Source: Isoetes taiwanensis
Lineage: Eukaryota; Streptophyta; Lycopodiopsida; Isoetales; Isoetaceae
Assembly: GCA_021234155.1 (NCBI GenBank)
Contig: JAJEKV010000021.1
Span: 12,397,760-12,461,759, forward strand
Length of the DNA: 64,000 nt
Direction: 5' to 3'
The number at the start of each line of letters is the position of its first letter. Position 1 is the stretch's first letter. This document shows, piece after piece, positions 22,652 through 34,350 of the stretch. A program made the position numbers and the translations under genes. The notes under the pieces were generated by a model. The model made no database searches and had not been told where the DNA came from. It saw only the letters and a program-made list of their open reading frames with translations.

Positions 22652-22751
22652 GTCTTGATTTGAGGCAGTCGGAGCTCCGGCGCCTAAAAATCGTTTTCGG
22701 GGGCGAGCTGTTCTCCAAAGGCGCTGAGGACAAATGAGGAACCCTAATTTT

Positions 22752-22760
22752 CTATTTATA
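22752..22760 (-). promoter_or_regulatory. TATA box before H3-like ORF
   Basis: TATAAATAG on the minus strand, 101 bases upstream of the ATG at 22651, in an aaccctaatttt context also found before the second ORF. Confidence 0.55.
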
Positions 22761-22868
22761 GGTAGGGAAAATTTAGGGTTTGGACCTGCAATTCTATATT
22801 TGGCCAATCTAGAGGGTATTAATGAAGGTATGAGGAGTACATTAGGCTTGTTTAGCCAAAAAGTATCC

Positions 22869-23154
22869 ACCACTCACACAATGCGCGGGGAGCACTTTGG
22901 AGCATGGTCAAAACTGGTCTGGGCGCACTCTGTGAGGGGTGACCTCTTTTTGGGTCCAATTTTCAATTTACAAGGGCTTTCTTAGTGTTTTAACATGCAA
23001 AACTAGCTAGAATCTAAGTAATAAGCTGAACTGCACTGTTAGATTAGCTAAATTATGCATCTAACTAGGTCAACATGAGTTCACCACTCACACAGTGCGC
23101 GAGGAGCACTTTGGAGCATGGTCCAAAGTGGTCTGGGCGCACTCTGTGAGGGGT
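22869..23154. repeat. Array of two 72-bp stem-loops upstream of H3-like ORF
   Basis: Copies at 22869-22940 and 23083-23154, 214 bases apart, in the same orientation and with the same pairing as the three copies at 20800-21280. They sit between the primer-binding site and the TATA box of the H3-like gene. Confidence 0.9.
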
Positions 23155-23354
23155 CACCTCTTTTTGGACGATTTAGGTTTTTCTTGCTAAAACTTATTAC
23201 TAACTTAGCATTAACCTATTTATTACACTAGAAATTGAAATTTGTTTTCCAAATTTTGAGGTTCCTGCTTGGGTGGCTATTTCCCAAGGCTTGAGTCTAC
23301 AATTAGTCCTATGGGAAAAATGGTCAGTGGTCGAACTTGGTCTACCAAGATCAT

Positions 23355-23366
23355 GCTCTGATACCA
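23355..23366 (-). promoter_or_regulatory. Primer-binding site (tRNA-iMet type) of H3-bearing element
   Basis: TGGTATCAGAGC on the minus strand, complementary to the 3' end of plant initiator tRNA-Met. It begins two bases after the inferred LTR end. This is the standard start of minus-strand cDNA synthesis and marks the direction of the element. Confidence 0.75.
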
Positions 23367-23367
23367 C

Positions 23368-24975
23368 TATGACGTCCCCTGCTTCCTCTACGGTGCACAC
23401 ACCGTATCAGAAGATGGAGCATTCCCCCTGTCAGCCAAATTGGCAGGGGGCATCCACCTGACTCCACTCCCAGGGGAATGAGCCAGCAAGGGAAGAGTGG
23501 ATGTGTCATTCACCCGTCTCCCTTCGGGTCGACCTATCTGCAGAAGCATGAGTAAACATGAGCACATGATACAATATAACAATACAATCACCTCGAAGGA
23601 TGAACACATCATAACATCATCAATACAACAACATCAACATGAACAATAACAGCAAGGGAAAACCTACCCAGGGCTCAGACTCGAGGGGGTATGACTTACG
23701 GCTTGGGCCTCCAGAAGTCATTGCAGACAGAATTCATGACAAATGGATTTGGCTGGCATAAGAACATAGCTTAGGGTAGTCCACTCCATCCGCCCCTCCC
23801 GTGCACACTTTGCAGAATAGGTTGAAAAGTATTGGGACCTGACTGTAGCCTGCCGGGTGAATAGCCAGAGAGGCTACTACTACTGGGTTGCATCTCTCAG
23901 CCCCGATGAGGCAGAAGGAGAGTCACCTCTCCTCCAGAGGCATCCATGCCCATCACAGGCAGATAGAGGGCCACTGCCCGTATTCGACTTGAACTCAATG
24001 GAAGGTGACGCATCACCCCACGAGTGTCGAGCTCATGCCTTGCCCGCACTCAGTGACAAGCCATTAAGCCTAGCCCACAGCGAACCCCGGTAGGCCTTAC
24101 ACACTAGAGGGGTCATACCGTGATGAGACAAGTTCCTCCTTATCAATCGGCCTAGCCCCGCCACCCACAACCAGGCGGGCTCCTATGCACGGGCCGCATA
24201 TAATTGGGAACTAGTAGGCTATCTAGGATCATCTGCTACATAGCATTAGGCCTCTACCCCCCTTCCCAATACATGGAGGTCACAGAGTGAAATACATACA
24301 ACATCACAGAACTGAAATAGAGAGTAACATCAATCTACCTACCTAAACATCTAGAGTTAGGTTCCTTTGTTAGGGCTTATGAGCTCGGGATCTATCAGGC
24401 CTCTATGGCTGATCTAACATACTAAACCAGCTTATTGCCTAGCCAAAAGGCGGCTTTGCACAACAGAATGACTAGATACCTGGTCCTTGACCTGCTCCTG
24501 ATCCTTGGAATGCATCCATGCTTCTGATCCTGCTGAAGACTGCTGCTACTCGATGATCTGTTGTGCAAAGACGGCTTTTCAGAGTCGAGCAATGTGGATT
24601 GGGGTCTTGACTTGGCCGAAATGGCTCAAGAAAATCCTAAATTTGAGAGAGAAAAGGAGCTCTAGGAAAAACCCTAAAATGCAAAGAGAAGAAAGGTTTA
24701 GGGTTTAAGGGGAAAACCCTTTTATAGAAACCCTTAGGGTTAAGTTAGACATTGGCCAAATGGGATTTAGCCATTTGGCAATGGGGTCCATGGGTTTTAA
24801 TAATTGTGTATGTTTATTTAACATGCACAACATTCAATGTTGCCCCCTAGGTGCAACCCTTGCCTCCTAGGTGCAACCCTATACGTCTCGCAAGTACATG
24901 TCATCCGTGACATGTACGGGTGACGTGGCAGTATAATATACGTATTCGGGGCATATATTATGCTGGAACGTCACA
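23368..24975 (-). mobile_element. Inferred 5' LTR of the H3-bearing element
   Basis: On the minus strand the segment starts TGTGACGTTCC (24975) and ends GGGGACGTCATA (23368), directly before the PBS. The termini are imperfect inverted repeats; the final CA appears mutated to TA. A TATA-type CTATAAAAGGG lies near 24719-24729. The boundaries come from termini and PBS alone, because no second LTR was found in the window. It interrupts the protease region of a Ty3 element at 24976. Confidence 0.6.
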
Positions 24976-25039
24976 TCAGTCAACTCCACATATCTAGGGT
25001 CCCGGCTAATCATGTTCAAATCTAGTTTCTTTGCCAGCC

Positions 25040-26338
25040 TTGGGAAATAAAACAATGTGTACTACCACAATCAATAAGGAATAAAACAAGAACTTCATGA
25101 ATAATACCTGGTACTCTGATGACCACAGCTTGATTATCTACATGGCCCTGGTCCACTGCAGCATACATGCACATTCTTTCCACAAAAGGGTCCGTGATTC
25201 GAGCAGCCCTAACTTCAACTACAGGGTTGGCTTGTGCTATGATCCTCTATCTCCTCTAGCCTGCCCTCTGCCACCCCTGTTATTGTCCCAAAAACCTCCA
25301 CGACCACCACTGTTACCTCGGCTTGGGTTTCCTCTGCCTTGACCCCGTCCATAAGCATCACTAGAATTCAACCTAGCTACTGGTTTGTTTGCCCTCCACG
25401 TTGAGAACATGCAGATGAGGCGGTACTATCTACCCACCTTCTCGGACAATCTCGCCCATAATGACCAACTTCTCTGCACCTAAAGCATCGATTCTCATTG
25501 ATACACTTTTCCCTGGTTTCATCATTCAAAGATGCATACATAGGCCGAGATCCTCGATTTTGACTGCCCTCCTGCATACTAACAGCCTGCGCAGCCATGC
25601 CGCCCCGACTAGACCTCTACTCGTAGGTCCACCAGTCTGCCATGTGAAAGGAACTTGTCTCTTCTTTGCATTCTCCAAAGTTGCCTTCTCAACTAGGTCA
25701 GATTCACGATTCTTAGCAATTCTAAATACCTCCTCCAGATCCTTATAGGACACACCTGACATTGTGATCTTAATATCAACCTGCAAACCCTTCATAAATC
25801 GAGCACAGAGCTTCTCCTTATCCTCAAAAGGACAATGATACTGCAATCTTCTGAACTTCTCATTATATTCGGCCACTGTCCCTTTTTGTATCAGGTCCAA
25901 AAACTCATTCATCTTGTCTACTTTGTATCCAGGAGGCATAAAGTGTCCTTCAAAGGCAGTTTTAAACTCTTGCCAAGTTGCCTGCCCCGCAACCTTATTT
26001 ATGTCCCGCAAGTAATTCTCCCACCATACTCTAGCAAATCCACCCAACATTGCCTGAGCCAATACAGCTTTAACATAGTCTTCAGTATTAATGAGTTTAA
26101 AATAAAACTCAACCCCACGAAGCCACGAGTCCGCATCATCCCCTGTAACATTCTCTCCAGTAAATACTTCCCTCTTGGTGCCCTTAAGCACCTTCTCCAC
26201 TGCCTTATCAGCTGCTATCTTTTGTTGCGAGGCACTCTGCTGCAACACTTGCTGGATAGCCTGCAAGATATCGGCTACATCAGGAGTTCCACTAGGCCCA
26301 GCTCCACCCGCCCGTCCAACTCCTCCTGGGGAACTCAT
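25040..26338 (-). pseudogene. Ty3-type gag with zinc knuckle and start of protease
   Basis: The minus-strand ORF starting M-S-S-P-G-G at 26338 contains the retrotransposon gag domain (W-L-R-G-V-E, W-W-E-N-Y-L, W-Q-E-F-K-T-A-F, V-A-E-Y-N-E-K-F). After a frameshift near 25560 a perfect C-x2-C-x4-H-x4-C knuckle (C-F-R-C to D-C) appears in 25377-25598. Further on, near 25110-25040, L-I-D-C-G-S-T-H begins the aspartic protease, with D-C-G in place of the usual D-S/T-G. The rest of pol is gone, cut by the H3-bearing LTR element. Gag forms the virus-like particle of the element. Confidence 0.9.
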
Positions 26339-26410
26339 CTCTATAAGAATCTGGAACCATAGCAAATATCATCAATAATAAAAAAATCTTATGATCCACT
26401 AATCAACACT

Positions 26411-26422
26411 GCTCTGATACCA
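26411..26422 (-). promoter_or_regulatory. Primer-binding site of the Ty3 element
   Basis: TGGTATCAGAGC on the minus strand, 73 bases upstream of the gag ATG, two bases after an LTR end reading GGCCCGTCACA. Confidence 0.75.
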
Positions 26423-26426
26423 ACTG

Positions 26427-27697
26427 TGACGGGCCTGGCCAGTTAACCTCTCGGTAACTGGAGATCCCATCAATCTTTACCGTTGGATCTACTTAACCCT
26501 TGGAACTCAAGAAATTAACACATGCATGCCTAGGTAAAGAATTTAATCTTTATATATGTTCTACGGTCCCAAAAATATACTTGCCCATTGCTCAGCGATA
26601 ACCCCGCACAACAATTAATGTTCTTAATAATTGTAGCCTCAAGCCAACATATAATAATAATAGTAAACAAGTTATTTAACTGGCAATCCACGCTTCTACT
26701 CTCGCCTCCCTGAAGCTTGACTACTCTCCGGAGCATCTTGCACCTTTGCTTACACCATCAACCATGGGGTTAGTCACACGGACTAAGTGGGGATCGGGGA
26801 TCTAGGACGTGTCTAGCATCAACAATACAAAGCATTAACCTAGAAATATTAACTCAACCTTACCGTAACCTCGCCCCTGCAATCCAAGTTACGAGTCCAA
26901 ATCCATTATAAACATGATCATTGCAACTTCATTCCAACATTCAAGACCACATATAAAAGAACTAAGCAATCATAGCAGTAAACATTGCAACCAATATTCC
27001 TCTGGGTCTGAGCAAGGTCAACTCGGCTGATCAGGCCAGTGACATAGCACCTAGACTCCGGCCCCAGAGGTCTATATCAAAGAGTTATACTATACATAAA
27101 TCATAATACTATGAATTCCCACCAATATCAACTAGGCACATTTCCATATCAAATTTACCTCAAAAATGCCATAATTTACACTTCATGCAACAAAGGAAAT
27201 CCAGTTATACGCTCATATGAATATTACTATCTCTACCATGCAACATGCAATGCCCGGTGCTTAAACAAATACAACCTTCGCTAATATATCTTATTATTTT
27301 TAACTAGATAAATTTCCCTCAAATTACTACTTATAACCTTAGTGACGGTGGCTTCCATAACCCTGCTAACTAGTTTATTGATTCCTGCGGCCATTCCCAA
27401 CTCGTAATACCTCTAGCATGTATTTTTCCCTTTTCTAATTTAGTTTATTCCAAAAGGTTTAGATATATAACTAGCTAACTTGTTAAACTACATATTCCGT
27501 AATCATAAATAACTTATACCCATTAACATAACCTTCCTTAACTTAGCCCTTATTCTTAGATAAATTACTAACCCAATTCCTTATTCCGAACTAACCATTA
27601 ATGTTTTATTTTTAACCTATAATCTTAGCTTTTCTTTTTCCTATGAAGCTATTAAATAACTTTTCCTTATTTCAATATCCCTAATGTGCACGTTACA
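26427..27697 (-). mobile_element. Candidate 5' LTR of the Ty3 element
   Basis: It ends at 26427 in CGTCACA just before the PBS. The best matching start is TGTAACG at 27697, giving a 1.27-kb LTR with imperfect terminal inverted repeats. The start is less certain than the end because the other LTR is outside the preserved part. Confidence 0.45.
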
Positions 27698-27993
27698 GCA
27701 GCGCAGCCTGCAGCTCCCAAATCCGGCTTCCAAGCGATCGAATCAGCATGCAAGCCCCTTAATTCTTCCCGATCTTGCCTTTTAAGGGCTTTCTGATCCA
27801 AAATGACCTGATTGCAGGGCAAATCATGTGGTTCTGGAACGCCTTCTGGCCATGTCTTTTGCTGCCAGATCTTGCCTGATACATCTTGATTCTGCCTTCT
27901 TTGCACATTTCGGCCCCTTAGATGCCCAAATGGATCCATTCCAGGTTGGTTCCCATGATTTCCCAAAGGTTGAGTTAATATTTCTAGGTCAAC

Positions 27994-28461
27994 TGCAACG
28001 TTCCTAACCGGCATGCCCTTAACCAATTGGGCAAAACCGTCTAGACATTTATGAGTAGTCACTTCTACCCATTTATGCCGGTGTCTCAGGAACGCCCCAC
28101 ATGCACATTCAAGGATCGAATACTCGAGCGGTCTACCATGGGCCCGTTACAGTCACATTCAAGGATCGAATACTCGAACGGTCTACCATGGGCCCGTTAC
28201 AGTCTCTTCCACTAGAACTATGCTTGTGGTCGAGCATCCAAGGCTATATCATGTCACAATGATTACCAAGTCTTTGCAAATTACCCATGCATATAGGCAC
28301 CCATGGAGACTCGAACTCGAGACTTGGCTCTGATACTAAATGTAACGTTCCTAACCGACATGCCCTTAACCAACTGGGCAAAACCGTCTAGACCTTTATG
28401 AGTAGTTGCTTCTACGCATTTATGCCGGTGTCTCGGGAATGCCCCACATGCACATTCAAGG
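27994..28461 (-). mobile_element. TRIM: miniature LTR retrotransposon
   Basis: Minus-strand element. A 5'-truncated first LTR (28461-28341) ends CGTTACA. A PBS-like TAGTATCAGAGCC follows (28338-28326, one change from the iMet PBS), then about 120 bases of internal sequence, a purine-rich tract GTGGAAGAGA (28212-28203) and a second LTR 28201-27994. The second LTR begins TGTAACGGGCC and ends CGTTGCA. The LTRs match over about 120 bases. The second LTR carries a 50-base tandem duplication (28201-28152 and 28151-28102). No coding capacity, as expected for TRIMs. Confidence 0.75.
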
Positions 28462-28469
28462 AAATTCCC

Positions 28470-29830
28470 TTTGAAACCGTTGAAATTTGCCTCGAAATCA
28501 CCTTTGAAGCTGCCAAAATTTGTCTCTGTCCTAACTATTACATTGAAAATATCCTCCCTCCCTTCCCCCTCCAAAAAAAAGATCATTCCACCTGGAGTTC
28601 AACCACTATTTGCCGTGCCCTTGCCTTGGCGTGAATGGCCCCGAGCTATTATTCTAACTATAATGTGGATTGGGAGTAACGGTACTACAGGGTAATAAAG
28701 AGTGGCTAAAATTCGCCAAATGGCAAATTTTTAGACCTTTAGTCAAATTTCATGGCTAAAGTTTATAAAGGCAATTTTTTTAGAAAAAGCATAATTTAGC
28801 CACTCCAAAAGGGGTAAATTTCGAACGCTTTAGAGTTTAAGGGATTGTTTGTGCATGGTGTACTCGAATCGCCTTCTCTAAAGTTGATTAGGAGAACCCC
28901 GATCATTCAAATAGCCATGCCAATTCTATTCAGGGACCTCTTTCATTTAGGAATTGCCATTAGCTACCTCAATCATATTTTGAATTTGTATCTATAAGTC
29001 ATTTAGGTTAAATGCTATGAAGAATGTTACATGATGTTGCATTTTAAGCTTTAAATAGTAGTGCTCTCTTCTTGCAATTGTTGACCCTAAAGGGCTTTAT
29101 CACCAAATTCACCATTTGGATGCATTTGACCCCAACGTAAACATGCATGTTCCTTCAAACGATATTGTTTGTTCCTTATGAATTGTACTTTGAACAACTT
29201 TGTTATCCTTTTGTAAAAGAAGCATATTGAATCAATGTCATTCATGTACTAATCAGTGCTCAAAGTTTGAAGTTAAATAGTTGCACTTTAGCTGGGGACC
29301 AAGAAAAATTCACCAACATCAGAATTTCATGTCATATAAATTTTACATTTTAGCCAAGTGGGAAGATAATTAAAGGGCTTCATTTTATCAAATTTCGCCA
29401 AGAAAAAAATCTAAGAACTTTTGTTTTTCATAGGTTTAGCCAACCTTAATTTGAATAGAAAAACATTTAGGGCCGTTAAAATTTACCCTGGTGTACTATG
29501 CTAGAGTCTATTTTTGTGCTTTATTACAATAGCACCTAACTACTGAACATGGTCATGCTGAAACCAATATAAATTATGGAAATTGCGCTAATTCCTCAAA
29601 AATGTTGTATGTTATTTTTTAGATCATGGTTATAATTGCAGGCTGGAGATGCTATGGATATACTGGTGGTATTAACGCGATCATAAAGTGCTGAATAAAA
29701 TATGCATATAAAGGGCCATCAATATAACTAAAGAACTTTTTCTTTGGTTATCCTTCCTATGTAATTGAGTGTCTAATTTCTGTTCTCCCCTATTTTGTTC
29801 CTTAAAAATTCCTAAAGCATGACACGTGTA
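28470..29830. other. Non-genic AT-rich stretch
   Basis: No coding frame with recognisable character. It contains a short duplicated-looking tggctaaa/aaatttagcc theme (28700-28830 and 29340-29470) but no clear element boundaries. Confidence 0.35.
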
Positions 29831-29834
29831 CAGT

Positions 29835-30635
29835 GTGCATTCATTGATTATAAAGCATTTATTGCAGCCATTAATAACCTCGAATATTGTGTGCATTCAT
29901 TGATTATAAAGCATTTATTGCGGGCATTAATTTTAGATTTGAGGCATTTATGAGCATTTATGGCGGAGGAAGATATGAGCATTACCATAGGATGACACGT
30001 TGCATTCATTGCATTTATGGCAGATTTGTGCACTTTGCATTTATTGCGGCCATTAATACACTTTGCATTTTTTTGTGGCCATTAATACGCTTTGAATTTA
30101 TTGCGAATTATCAAAGCACGACATGTGTGCACTTTGCATTTATTGTAGCCATTAATACCTTTTGCATTTATTGCGACCATTAATACGCTTTGCATTTATT
30201 ACGGCCATTAATACGCTTTGCATTTATTTGTTATCAAAGCAAGCACGACATGTGTGCACCCCTCAAAATAGCAATGTGTCTTACCAAGAAAAAATGTCGT
30301 TTGGTATTCGATACCCGAAAATATATATTAGTACATTTTCTAGTGTAATATGTGTGAAATTTTTATTTTTTTGCGAAATTTTTATTTAACACAAGTATGG
30401 ATTTTTAGGGGAGGAACTCCCCCATTTTCGAACCCCTTTGCATTTATTGCGGCTGTTAATACGCTTTGCATTTATTGCGGCCATTTATTACGCATTTGCA
30501 TTTATTTTATGAATTATCAAAGCACCGACATGTGTGCACTTTGCATTTATTGCGGCCACTAATACACTTTGCATTTATTTAGTAATTATCAAAGCACGAC
30601 ATGTGTGCACTTTGCATTTATTATGCCATTGGCAA
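29835..30635. repeat. Minisatellite built on gcatttattgcggccattaatacgctt
   Basis: About 0.8 kb of irregular tandem repeats of a unit of 28-30 bases containing tttgcatttattgcgg and ccattaatac. It is interspersed with a longer unit containing atcaaagcacgacatgtgtgcac (at least five times). The in-frame Ile/Asn/Cys-rich reading frames here are by-products of the repeat. Confidence 0.85.
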
Positions 30636-30639
30636 ATTT

Positions 30640-32400
30640 GTTAGAAGATATCAATCCCAATATATATAGAATCTTAATGATATCCATTTTAGGATAATTA
30701 TGGATATGAAATATATATCGAATGATATTAATGATTACATGCGAGTTGTGATATAGGCACTTGGCATAAATATAGCCCTAGATTAGTCATGTGTGTCGAT
30801 CATCCAACAAAACTCCATCTTATAAATAGAAGGCCTTCTTATTGTCTCGACGCATTGAGAGCACTTGAAGAGCTATTGTGAGCCCTTCTCTTCTGCTTCA
30901 CTAATTGCATGCAAGGTAAATATTCTCCCATTTTGTAATTTCTAAATTAGAGTTAGAATGTAAGATCTTACGAAGTTGCTTCACATCAATCTAGAATCAC
31001 TTGGCCATTGCAGAAGAGAATGTTGGACGTTAACTGGGGTCCAACTGCACAGTTTTGAAAAAGAGAAATGTTCGCGGCGGCCTTGGCCGCCGCGATAAAT
31101 TTCTTGTATTTACTTGTTTAGTCTTCTTGTTAATTTTATCAAAGGTGATTTCAAACATTTGAATGTCATATAGCAATACATGCAAGATCAAGGGTCAGGT
31201 AAAAATGTTGAAAGTTTTTGAACTATCATAAATTTTATAAGTCCAACACCATATTTTGAACGCAAATCTGCAATTCATCAAGATATGAAAGCATCCATAC
31301 ACTGTGGGATGGCAAGCATTTATTGGAGCACCAAATATAGTTATATTGTTTGGATTATTATTGTTATTTTGCTGCATATTCTAAACGAGGTGCACCCTGG
31401 ACTACCACAATCGTTTGATTCGTCGATCCTACAACCCAGATCGTATATTGGGGCCTGTTAGCACCTCTCGTTTCGCTTATAGTCATTTATGATTGGAGGC
31501 GCCTATGATTTTGAAATATGAAATACGATTTCGCCTAAGGTTTTGAGGGAATATCGAACCTCTATACGGCTTTGCCTAAGATTTTAGAATATGAAATATG
31601 GGGGCTCGAACCTCTGCCAAAATAACTCAATGTCCTAATAAGACTACTTTAACCAATGTATCCAATAAGCTAATGTGATTATTTTTTATCTTGAATCTAT
31701 ATTTTTTTTATAACAACCCATTCAATTGTTTTAGGGATATATGGTCTATGGTTTCAGGAATTGTTATTTTTTACATCCATATCAAATCCCCCTGGAACCC
31801 CCTATTTTTTTGCTACATATTGTATAATGACTTCATGCAATGATTGGAAATAGCAAGTATTGTTGGAGTGTCAAAGATTAGTTATGTTGGTTGAAGTATT
31901 AGGATTAATGATAGACACACAAAAAAACTGTCTCAATAATGGAACAAACATGTGCAGCCGAATATATATTGCTCGTCCTTTCACGATAACCTCGATCTTA
32001 TGGTGTGGATCTATACTATTATTGCTAAGTGTAATGACATTATGCAATGTAAAGAAGAAAAGGAGTTTGAACGCCCCCTATGAGAGACAGATTCTATGAG
32101 ATGCACATTGAATAATGACATTGCCTATATGTGCTTTCTTCCTTCCATTCTAGGCTACATTATTCTTCAGTGGTCGTCTTAATGAGCTAAATTTACAACT
32201 TGCAAGAGAACATGCTGAGTGGGGACAAGAACTAATGTTGAAGTCATCCATATATTGGACAAGATGGATGAGAAAGAATGGGAGAAGGGAAGCCCTGCTA
32301 TTATGCACAAGCATAATATTACTGTGGAAAAGACATATACTTATCGCAGACTAGAAAATATAAGTTGTTCGGCAGCTAATGCATGACTGGAGTTGACTTG
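30640..32400. other. Mostly non-genic; possible coding remnant near 32160-32370
   Basis: Contains a perfect 24-base GC-rich hairpin at 31072-31095. The plus-strand stretch at about 32160-32370 reads as protein-like (N-E-L-N-L-Q-L-A-R-E-H-A-E-W) but has no start and no recognised family. Otherwise AT-rich and featureless. Confidence 0.35.
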
Positions 32401-32559
32401 TTTATAGAGATCGATCATGTTTTCTGTGCAGCCCAGACTTTCATCTGAATTATTGTTGGATGTTTGTAGAGTATATCAAAAGGTAATGAAGTTTTTCGAA
32501 TTAGTTTACCTAGAATGCACGAGAAAGAAGGCATCAAAGAGCATAATATTTAAAAGAAC

Positions 32560-33243
32560 TCAACCAGAGCACTGCCTGATTCTTGCCAGTTCTGATCCTG
32601 AGCTTTTGCAACAATATCTCAATGGTCGTTTTTCTCAAAAGATATGGGACGCAGTTATTTTGGCCCAAGTGAAAACTGGTCATTATCATGCACACATAAA
32701 TCCCACCTTGGCACCAGGGCCCCAAGCATATTTGCTTGCTTCATTGTCCAGGAACAAGCTTGTAGCTATTGCATCAATTCGCACGGGGTCCCACGGGCTA
32801 CGGATTGAGACGGTGTAGATGGGGAGCGCCGAATTGCCGCGGAGAAGCGAGACTATGTGCCCGCTGCCGCCATGTGTTATTGAAGATGAAAGCCATACTC
32901 TTCTGAGTTGCCCTGCTTTTGAGATAGTCCGGAATTATTTTTTGACCTTAGCATTCCATTCCACGCTTCCACAACTTCTCAGAGCACCATCTGTGCATGA
33001 CTTGGCATTATACATACTTGAGGTTCTAGATAAACATCTGCAATTACTGAGCCCTCAGTAGTCATTATCTCCGCTTGTCTAGTATCATCATTACTGCAAA
33101 GGTTTTTCCCTTGAAAACCTTTCGAGACAGGGGTTTTTTAATCCTAGTAGTAACGATTGTACTAGCCCATTGTATGGGTCCCATGACCTATTGGTCTCCG
33201 TGGACGTTAAAAAAACTATTCTATTCTATTCTATTCTATTCTC
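32560..33243 (+). mobile_element. 5'-truncated LINE copy with (TATTC)n tail
   Basis: The frames at 32417-32818 and 32819-33061 encode the end of a non-LTR ORF2: a conserved A-S-I-R-T-G-S-H-x-L-R-I-E-T block, then C-x2-C and I-E-D-E-x-H-x-L-x-x-C-P, a C-terminal Cys/His finger. The 3' UTR (gttttccc...ggttttttaa...ggtctccgtggac) ends in a pentanucleotide run at about 33214-33243 instead of poly(A). The same 3' end occurs at 62220-62390. The 5' limit is approximate. Confidence 0.75.
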
Positions 33244-33389
33244 ATAATCACATGTCAAGTGCTACGCTTGACTTCTCAAAACCATTGTTAAACTTTATGA
33301 ATGTTTGCTTGCTCCTATCAAACTTCCACAAGAGAAAAAGAGCCACATCAAGTTATCACCCAAAATATCCACAGTTTTGTCACCTTCAC

Positions 33390-33494
<105 letters not shown>

Positions 33495-33499
33495 TCCTA

Positions 33500-34098
33500 C
33501 AGCTGGAAACAAAGGTATCCATTAGGGAAAATATGATTAATTATCTGGCTGGCTTGCGTATATAAATGAGGATTATTTGCAGTGGTGTGAGTATTCTTGC
33601 ATGCTTTGAATTTTCTTTGGTATTGTTTGCAGATAAGCAACGAAAAGCTTGGATATCGAATCTTCTCCTAATATTTTTTCCTTTTGAATTTCAGGGAGCA
33701 GAGGTTTTGGTTGCCGATGTTTGGCGTTTTTGAGTTTCTGGCATATTGGCATCTATCGCATGCTATCTCCATATGTGTCTGAAACTAGCAGTTCTTCAAT
33801 TCCAAAATCACCAAGGTGGGCATTAAAATATCTGTCTAAAAGAATGTTAGATGCTTACATGTTTATGTGAGTAATTTTTTGTTGCCATCCGTGATGGAGG
33901 AATGCAAATTCCCATCCAACCCCTGGTATTATATATAAGTTACAAGGTTGTTGAGAAGATGAAATATGTAGGATCAAATAGATACTTATCCAAGCTTCAA
34001 TTTGGTATATAGTCGTAAACCAACATAATTTTCGCTTTTCAATGCGCCATTCCATAAGTGTAAACCAACTCTTGTGTCTGAAAATGCTTATCTTAGAG
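33500..34098. other. Non-genic stretch
   Basis: AT-rich, no coding frame, no repeat recognised. Confidence 0.3.
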
Positions 34099-34099
34099 A

Positions 34100-34350
34100 G
34101 TTATGCAATATTCCAATCTAATACAGCGTTCTTCAGCACTTTGATGGCCACATCGTGACCATGTTTAAGAATATCTCTGTAGACTTCTCCATATCTTCCG
34201 TTACCCAAAAGATTGTCTTGGCTAAAATTTCGGGTGGCTATCTTGAATTGTTCAATCATGGCCATTTTTAAAAATATATCTATAGACTTCTCCACATTTT
34301 CCATTAATTGTCTTGGCTAAAAATTCTGGTGGTTGTCTTCAGTTGTTCAT
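34100..34350 (-). pseudogene. Receptor-like kinase fragment, tandemly duplicated
   Basis: The minus strand encodes F-K-I-A-T-R-N-F-S-Q-D-N-L-L-G-N-G, then Y-G-E-V-Y and V-A-I-K-V-L-K. This is the glycine-rich loop and catalytic-lysine region of plant RLK/Pelle kinases. Only this ATP-binding fragment is present, with no rest of the kinase. A diverged second copy of the same 100 bases lies immediately upstream (about 34345-34250, beginning accaccagaatttttagcca), with stops. Confidence 0.75.

Noticed and set aside
22106-22663. Plus-strand frames rich in Ser, Pro and Leu
   Set aside because: Antisense of the Glu/Lys/Arg-rich part of the H3-like gene; no start context or domain.
25835-26362. 175-residue plus-strand ORF
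   Set aside because: Antisense shadow of the Ty3 gag gene.
28290-28400. tRNA-derived SINE head (A-box- and B-box-like sequences)
   Set aside because: The spacing between boxes is too long and the tagtatcagagcc segment is better explained as a primer-binding site next to an LTR end; the paired LTRs support a TRIM.
29887-30562. Plus-strand frames rich in Cys, Ile, Asn
   Set aside because: Products of the gcatttattgcgg minisatellite.
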